The notes below the pieces were generated by a model. The model searched no databases, had not been told where the DNA came from, and was given only the letters and a program-made list of their open reading frames with translations. From an uncultured Dokdonia sp. (GTDB lineage: Bacteria; Bacteroidota; Bacteroidia; Flavobacteriales; Flavobacteriaceae), in NCBI GenBank assembly GCA_937124495.1, contig CAKZKZ010000913.1, positions 1 to 9,894 of the forward strand: a DNA stretch of 9,894 bases. The letters are read 5' to 3'. The number at the start of each line of letters is the position of its first letter. Position 1 is the stretch's first letter. The position numbers were made by a program, and so were the translations under genes. This document shows, piece after piece, positions 5,661-9,894 of this stretch.

Positions 5661-5836
5661 TTGAACCCGCATTATACAATAGAAAATCTATTGTAACTTG
5701 AAGATGCCTCAAAATATACCATTACATTACGTTTTGGAGTTTAACCATAGCACTGCTATGTTAAAACTCAGAAAACGTCATATTTTATTGCTTCTTCAGG
5801 TCTCATCACGAAGTTCTATTGCATAATTCGGGTTGA
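5661..5836. repeat. 176-bp imperfect palindrome between the two lipoprotein genes
   Basis: The outer arms are TTGAACCCGCATTATACAAT with AGAA (5661-5684) and its near-inverse TTCTATTGCATAATTCGGGT with TGA (5814-5836). Further in, ACGTTTTGGAGTTTAACC pairs with TTAAAACTCAGAAAACGT. At the centre CATAGCA (5746-5752) pairs perfectly with TGCTATG (5754-5760). A small side hairpin ACAATAG/CTATTGT (5676-5694) sits in the left arm. The folding axis is at about 5753, and arms match with mismatches over the whole length. It shares no modules with the GCTTTCGCGAAAGC family, so it is a second, unrelated element. There is no room for a gene in the 237-bp gap. Confidence 0.82.
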
Positions 5837-5886
5837 GGTGAAAATATTTTAAGGCATTGCACGTTAACGTATTAAACTCTTATCCT

Positions 5887-6222
5887 ATGAAACGTGTTCT
5901 GATTCTTTCATTTTTTGTTTCTTTTTTATGTATATCTTGTCTTGTAAAAAGCCCTACCAAAGAAAATAGCGAAATCAAAAAAATCACAGTAGCAAAGATT
6001 TATGAAGGAGGTGTAAAGGATATTGTCTTTGCAGAGGCAGACGGGACGTTTTATTATATCAATAGAGGATTAGAACGCGGATATACATTAGAAGGAATTC
6101 GTGAGAAAGTTTTAAATAAAAATGTTACTTTGTATCTTGCACACACAATTACTGGATCTTTAACCAATCATATCGCTCAAGTAGCTATTGGAGACGAGGT
6201 TTTATTTACAGAATTTAATTAA
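5887..6222 (+). CDS. small putative lipoprotein of unknown function
   Basis: The family is not recognised. The 111-residue product starts MKRVLILSFFVSFLC, a lipoprotein-type signal. C18 (in CISC) is the likely lipidated residue, but the lipobox is atypical, with Cys at -3 and Ser at -1. The mature chain is short and looks beta-rich (KKITVAKIYEGGVKDIVFAE; GTFYYINRG; NVTLYLAHT; HIAQVAIGDEVLFTEFN), with one helix around 68-77. It ends in FTEFN. The ATG at 5887 is preferred over a TTG at 5857 because it gives a standard signal peptide. The gene follows the 176-bp palindrome and ends 26 bp before the DUF3098 gene, so the two may share a transcript. Confidence 0.78.
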   Translation: MKRVLILSFFVSFLCISCLVKSPTKENSEIKKITVAKIYEGGVKDIVFAEADGTFYYINRGLERGYTLEGIREKVLNKNVTLYLAHTITGSLTNHIAQVAIGDEVLFTEFN

Positions 6223-6227
6223 ATATA

Positions 6228-6241
6228 CCCGTATACACGGG
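6228..6241 (+). promoter_or_regulatory. small stem-loop directly before the DUF3098 start codon
   Basis: CCCGT-ATAC-ACGGG forms a 5-bp GC-rich stem with a 4-nt loop, ending 7 nt before the ATG at 6249. It is unusually GC-rich for this region and would lie within a ribosome footprint. It could reduce or tune translation of the DUF3098 gene, or be a processing site after the 5887 gene. There is no T run, so it is not a terminator. Confidence 0.35.
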
Positions 6242-6248
6242 CACAAGC

Positions 6249-6521
6249 ATGGGAGAGCAAAAACGTAAAACATCATCATCGCAAAAGCATCAAACAGAGT
6301 TTATTTTTGGTAAGAAAAACTACCAATGGATGCTTATTGGACTTGGAGTGATTGCACTTGGTTTTGTACTCATGTCTGGAGGAGGTAGTGATGATCCTAA
6401 TGTATTTAATCCAGCCATATATCATTGGAGACGTATACGTCTTGCACCAGCTGTTGTCTTAATAGGGTTTGGTATTGAAGTATATGCCATTCTTTTAAAT
6501 CCTAATAAAGGGAAAGCGTAG
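6249..6521 (+). CDS. DUF3098 family small membrane protein
   Basis: This 90-residue inner-membrane protein has a Lys-rich N-terminus (about 1-19). The family signature FGKKNYQWMLIG (20-31) leads into helix 1 (about 26-42). LMSGGGSDDPNVFNP (41-55) forms the loop. RRIRLAPAVVLIGFGIEVYA (61-80) leads into helix 2. The length and signature match the DUF3098 proteins of Bacteroidota, whose function is unknown. From memory, they are normally encoded immediately after ftsX and before uppP and truB, hinting at a link with division or the cell envelope. Here ftsX ends 2,138 bp upstream and uppP does not follow. A short stem-loop precedes the start codon. Confidence 0.9.
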   Translation: MGEQKRKTSSSQKHQTEFIFGKKNYQWMLIGLGVIALGFVLMSGGGSDDPNVFNPAIYHWRRIRLAPAVVLIGFGIEVYAILLNPNKGKA

Positions 6522-6563
6522 ATTATACTACGTTTCATGTAAGACGCTTCATTATTAAAAATT

Positions 6564-6773
6564 TTGTTAGAATTTATTATACTAGAAATTCTCGGAGTCT
6601 GGGTACGCTATTGTTTTTTTAAGTTTTTTGGGAAATCCAAAACGCTCAAAGAACTTCGTGGTGGTGATTCTATGTTTTATTACTGGAGAGATTATAGTTT
6701 TTGGAATGTTTTAGTAGGCGTCCTACTATTTTTAATGATATTCTTTTCGCTATTATTTGTTATGTTGACTTAG
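6564..6773 (+). CDS. very small two-helix membrane protein, probable
   Basis: The family is not identified with certainty. The 69-residue frame reads as a small membrane protein. A hydrophobic N-terminal segment (2-20, ending RYCFFKFF) is followed by a basic stretch GKSKTLKELRGG (23-34), then a WRDYSFWNVL turn and a strongly hydrophobic C-terminal helix (about 48-68). The pattern 'hydrophobic helix - FFGKxKxxKEL' resembles small flavobacterial membrane proteins I have seen. The start is uncertain. No ATG precedes the first helix, so TTG at 6564 is assumed, and the frame is open back to 6543. It begins 42 bp after the DUF3098 stop on the same strand. Confidence 0.55.
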   Translation: MLEFIILEILGVWVRYCFFKFFGKSKTLKELRGGDSMFYYWRDYSFWNVLVGVLLFLMIFFSLLFVMLT

Positions 6774-6853
6774 TCATTACATCTCTATAATCATGGAAGT
6801 TTCCTTACATTAGCTATAGAACTGTTTAGTAGGTATTATAATTGGTATGATTA

Positions 6854-6861
6854 TAGATTTA
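6854..6861 (+). promoter_or_regulatory. weak candidate -7 box for the 6881 gene
   Basis: TAGATTTA fits TAnnTTTG except for the last base and lies 19 bp before the ATG at 6881. This would give a very short leader. No clear -33 TTG is spaced correctly. It is reported only because the 107-bp gap before this gene suggests its own promoter. Confidence 0.25.
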
Positions 6862-6880
6862 ATTAACTAAAAAATAGCAA

Positions 6881-7426
6881 ATGAAACCATATATTAAAAA
6901 GATAGGTAGGCTTTTTGTACTTCTCGTGATCTCTACGCTAACACCTACGTGTAGTACTATGAAAAAAGAAATAATGTTTAAGAATGATACTGCTAATTTG
7001 CAAGTTAATGATGATACATGTCCGAACAATAGTGGGTGTTCTATAGAAATTAAAAATGGATCATACACTATGGAGACAGACACCATAGGAGCTATGTATC
7101 CTTCGTTTACGGAAGCAGATGGAGAAATGGTGTCATTCACGTATCATGTGCCAGCTAAAGAAGGAATAGTTGATGGTGATTATAAAGAAACAATCACGTT
7201 TTTAATTCCTGCAGGTTTAAAAGGGACTATGGTCTTAGAAGATGAATCTTTGTCTAAAGTAAAGTTATTACTTAATAAGCAATGTTTTTGCAGAGGGCAA
7301 GCAGGATATCGATTAATTACCAAAGGCAGACTAGCGATTAAAAGAAGCGCTACTAATGAAGTTAGCTTCGACTTAAGCTATGAGTCGCCGGGTATAGATC
7401 TCGTCGTTTCTAGTATTAAACTATAA
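6881..7426 (+). CDS. exported cysteine-containing protein of unknown function
   Basis: The family is not recognised. The 181-residue product has an N-terminal signal (MKPYIKKIGR then a hydrophobic core to about residue 20) followed by TPTC. C24 could be a lipidation site, but Thr at -1 and -3 makes the lipobox poor, so it may be a lipoprotein or a plain secreted protein. The mature part is strand-rich and has two close Cys pairs, C47/C53 (TCPNNSGC) and C135/C137 (CFC), suggesting disulfides or a metal site. The segment TFLIPAGLKGTMVLEDE (106-122) resembles an edge-strand pair. The TAA stop (7424-7426) is inside the stem of the downstream terminator hairpin. It converges on the metalloprotease gene. 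Confidence 0.8.
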   Translation: MKPYIKKIGRLFVLLVISTLTPTCSTMKKEIMFKNDTANLQVNDDTCPNNSGCSIEIKNGSYTMETDTIGAMYPSFTEADGEMVSFTYHVPAKEGIVDGDYKETITFLIPAGLKGTMVLEDESLSKVKLLLNKQCFCRGQAGYRLITKGRLAIKRSATNEVSFDLSYESPGIDLVVSSIKL

Positions 7427-7474
7427 AGGAAAAGAGGTTGTCTATGAATTTTAGACAACCTCTTTTCCTTTATA
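7422..7474. terminator. strong bidirectional intrinsic terminator between convergent genes
   Basis: A perfect 23-bp inverted repeat (7422-7444 with 7452-7474) encloses a 7-nt loop. The inner arm is AAAGAGGTTGTCTA paired with TAGACAACCTCTTT, and AT-rich outer pairs provide A and T tracts on each side. It works for both the plus gene ending at 7426, whose stop codon is inside the stem, and the minus gene ending at 7501. This is the clearest regulatory structure in the window. Confidence 0.9.
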
Positions 7475-7500
7475 TAATAAGGCTAATTAATAAGAGAACT

Positions 7501-9759
7501 TTATTTCTTAATAAGTCGTTTAGTGCTTATAAGATCTCCATCAGTTATTTTTATAAAATAGATTCCTTTTGGAAGATATTGATAGTCTAATTCTTTATTA
7601 AAAGGAGCATTATTAGATGTGTCTTCTGTCTTCTCTGAGATTTTTCGACCAACAACATCATAAAGCGCTATTGAGACTTTATTACTTGAAGAAATGAAAC
7701 TTACATTAAATATTCCAGATGTAGGATTAGGATATATTTCAAAACCTGTAGTGGTTATATCTGAAAGTCCTAAGACATCAGTGATGGTAAAGTTTGTTGT
7801 GTTTACTTGATAAAAGGGATTGATAACTCCCATAACTAGTATTCTTGCTTGCGTTGTAGGGTCTGTGTTCGTAGGAACAACAATAGGGTGTGAACCATCA
7901 TTAGGTACATTAGTCGCTAATTCTACAGGGAAAGTAACACCTCCATCTATAGAAAGGAAAATATTTACAGACGCTTCGTTAACAGGAGATGCATCTGTAT
8001 TAGCTACATCCCAAGTAATCGTTTGGGTAGTATTTAGATCCCAACTTTCATTTGTGTCTTGTGAGGTTACACTAAAAGGACCAGCACTATCTGTTGAGGT
8101 CACTGTCATATCATCACTAGCAGTTGCTCCTCCCGAAACGGCATTATCTCTAGTGGTTAATCTAAACGTCATAGAACGGCTTACAGATGGCAATCGCTCC
8201 CAAGTGCTTCCTATATTTCCTGCAACTACGGTGCTTAAGGTTGGCATATACCTGTCAGTGTTTATAGTGGGGTCTAATGTTCTAAATAAAGGACCATTTG
8301 TAGCGTTTGGGCTTGGAGGCATTGGTGCTGGAGTAGCATCAATTTGTTCCCAACAATAGGTGAGTTCATTTCCTTCTGGGTCTGTTGCATTTCCTTTTAA
8401 TACAAATGGGGTGTCTATAGGAATTGTAAAGTTGTCCGTAGGTGTTATAACGGGTGCTTGATTACTTGTAGAAGACATTGTTGGGCAATTAGAAGAAGGC
8501 CCTGCACTTACATTATTCCACATTTCTATAATACTAACACCATTAAAATAGTCGTCACTATTATTTTGGACATTTGGAGCGCAAATTCCTGCATATCCCA
8601 TAATAGAAGATCCACTACCCGTTTCAATAGATACGTTAGATCTTTGACAATTATTATTTTGAGGATGATTGGCACCAAACTGATGCCCCATTTCATGTGC
8701 TACATAATCTATATTAAAAAAATCTCCGATAGGATTATTGACTCCCGTAACACCGTGAGCTTTTAATCCTGTAACACAAGGAGAGTTGAGAACAGCAACA
8801 CCTCCGCCTTGCGTACTAAACACATGACCAATATCATAATTAGCATTTTCAATGACGTTATCACAAATATCTTGGGATTGACTTAAAAGCGCACCGGGAT
8901 TATTGTTGGTTAGACCATCTGTAGCTGGATCTAAGAAAATAATTTCAGTATTGTTAGCTACAACTACCATTGTAATTGCTAAATCTCTTTCAAAGACTCC
9001 ATTAACTCTAGTCATAGAAGTATTAATAGCGCCTAGAACAGCAGCTTTCTTATCCTCATCACTTGCATCAGGATCTATACCTTGATTGTTAATGTGATAT
9101 GCTGAGTATTCTCCTGTACAAACCACAGCAAGTCTATAGGTTCTTAGCGTACTATCATCTGCATTTCTTGTTGGAAGATCTGAATTATTTTCTATAGGTG
9201 CTGTGATAAAGTCATCAGCATGACATTCAAAAAACTCATTAGCAAAAGCATCATCAGGGATATCTTCACGAGAATAACTCATATAGAATTCTTTATTCTT
9301 CGTAAATGGATCTATATACACGGTTTTGTGAGAGCCAGAAGTAATCATCCCGCTTACACCATTTCTCGAAATACTAAAGCGTATCATTGTAGATGGATTT
9401 TCTACGTTTTGTCCAAGATATGATCTAATATCTGGAAATCTTTCTGTTAATGCTTCATCTAAGACTGGTGCTTCATAAATTCTAAAGTTTTCTACTTTTC
9501 CTTGTACAGTAGGAAAAGAAACAATGACATCAGAAATTAAATGACTATCTCGTAAAGGGGCATTGCTTATTTTCTGTTGTAGTTGCAAAGTATTTAGAGA
9601 ATAGAGTTCATAACTTTTAGGTGTGAAATTTCTATATTCTTTATCCATTGAATTCGTACGCGCTTCTGTAGTCTTTGACCAAGGGTTTACTTGATCTTGA
9701 GAAAATGCGATCATTTGTATGAATAGTGCGAGTAATAGTATTGGGAGGTTTTTTTTCAT
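7501..9759 (-). CDS. secreted reprolysin-like zinc metalloprotease with T9SS C-terminal sorting domain
   Basis: This 752-residue protein is predicted to be an extracellular endopeptidase. It has a signal peptide (MKKNLPILLLALFIQM..., cleavage before Q21 or nearby) and a propeptide-like region of about 22-200. The FFECH Cys at C179 might act as a cysteine switch. The metzincin catalytic domain spans about 205-425, with complete zinc site HEMGHQFGANH (H355, H359, H365, general base E356) and Met-turn SSIMGYAG (M387). Several Cys in this domain (C299, C328, C371, C393, C425) suggest disulfides. Beta-sandwich accessory regions follow, with APVITPTDNF...ATDPEGNELTYCWEQ (about 435-540) and a TITWDVANT-type domain (about 559-660). 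The C-terminus FEIYPNPTSGIFNVSF...GIYFIKI...KRLIKK (673-752) is a typical type A T9SS sorting tail. The ATG at 9759 gives the signal peptide. The native substrate is unknown; nutritional protein breakdown is an inference. Confidence 0.93.
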   Translation of the reverse strand: MKKNLPILLLALFIQMIAFSQDQVNPWSKTTEARTNSMDKEYRNFTPKSYELYSLNTLQLQQKISNAPLRDSHLISDVIVSFPTVQGKVENFRIYEAPVLDEALTERFPDIRSYLGQNVENPSTMIRFSISRNGVSGMITSGSHKTVYIDPFTKNKEFYMSYSREDIPDDAFANEFFECHADDFITAPIENNSDLPTRNADDSTLRTYRLAVVCTGEYSAYHINNQGIDPDASDEDKKAAVLGAINTSMTRVNGVFERDLAITMVVVANNTEIIFLDPATDGLTNNNPGALLSQSQDICDNVIENANYDIGHVFSTQGGGVAVLNSPCVTGLKAHGVTGVNNPIGDFFNIDYVAHEMGHQFGANHPQNNNCQRSNVSIETGSGSSIMGYAGICAPNVQNNSDDYFNGVSIIEMWNNVSAGPSSNCPTMSSTSNQAPVITPTDNFTIPIDTPFVLKGNATDPEGNELTYCWEQIDATPAPMPPSPNATNGPLFRTLDPTINTDRYMPTLSTVVAGNIGSTWERLPSVSRSMTFRLTTRDNAVSGGATASDDMTVTSTDSAGPFSVTSQDTNESWDLNTTQTITWDVANTDASPVNEASVNIFLSIDGGVTFPVELATNVPNDGSHPIVVPTNTDPTTQARILVMGVINPFYQVNTTNFTITDVLGLSDITTTGFEIYPNPTSGIFNVSFISSSNKVSIALYDVVGRKISEKTEDTSNNAPFNKELDYQYLPKGIYFIKITDGDLISTKRLIKK

Positions 9760-9894
9760 AGCAGTTAGTTTATGCCTAATTTATATATTAAACAACTTAA
9801 AGAGTCATTTTCCTCGCTATAAAGGCTAGTTTTTTTCACAAGAAACCTTTATTAGATGTAGGTAATTACTGAGCATAAGATTGTCGATGTTTAT

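Noticed and set aside
7820..8359. 179-residue plus-strand frame opposite the metalloprotease
   Set aside because: Antisense to the accessory domains of the protease, with composition explained by the complementary coding strand. Frames at 8458-8766, 8903-9085 and 9220-9423 were rejected for the same reason.
9760..9894. Promoter or second gene at the right edge
   Set aside because: No convincing TAnnTTTG/TTG pair on the minus strand and no open frame with coding character. A GAGTCATTTTCCTCGC stretch (about 9802-9817) resembles the composite repeat too weakly to call.

Overview
The window looks like chromosomal DNA of a marine-type Flavobacteriaceae (Bacteroidota). The DNA is AT-rich. There are no clear Shine-Dalgarno sites, and several candidate promoters resemble the Bacteroidota -7 box TAnnTTTG. 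One protein carries a C-terminal type IX secretion (T9SS) sorting tail. A DUF3098 protein and a flavobacterial-style FtsX are present. The repeated intergenic palindrome GCTTTCGCGAAAGC reminds me of Dokdonia/Krokinobacter-type genomes, but the genus is recollection, not proof.

Left part (1-2690, all minus strand): the first 59 codons of leuS (leucyl-tRNA synthetase), then panE (ketopantoate reductase) and a UbiA-family membrane prenyltransferase. The genes are separated by long repeat-filled gaps and probably do not form one operon. The 414-bp gap between panE and leuS holds at least five different repeat elements. The 298-bp gap between ubiA and panE is mostly one large imperfect palindrome. 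The 541-bp divergent gap between ubiA and ftsX holds further copies of the same family.

Middle part (3232-7426, all plus strand): ftsX; a secreted protein of unknown function that may have lost its C-terminal tail to a TGA stop; a lipoprotein made of two tandem DUF302 domains; a small candidate lipoprotein; a DUF3098 two-helix membrane protein; a tiny membrane protein; and an exported cysteine-containing protein. In many flavobacteria, as I recall, ftsX and the DUF3098 gene are adjacent and are followed by uppP and truB. Here about 2.1 kb of exported-protein genes and palindromes separate the first two, and uppP/truB do not follow. This is the main gene-order oddity.

Right part (7501-9759, minus strand): a 752-residue secreted reprolysin-like zinc metalloprotease with a complete HExxHxxGxxH site, accessory beta domains and a T9SS tail. 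It converges on the 6881-7426 gene, and a strong two-way terminator hairpin lies between them.

No rRNA, tRNA, CRISPR array, transposase, phage gene or defence system was recognised. The most unusual content is non-coding: a composite inverted-repeat family scattered through the gaps, and an unrelated 176-bp palindrome.
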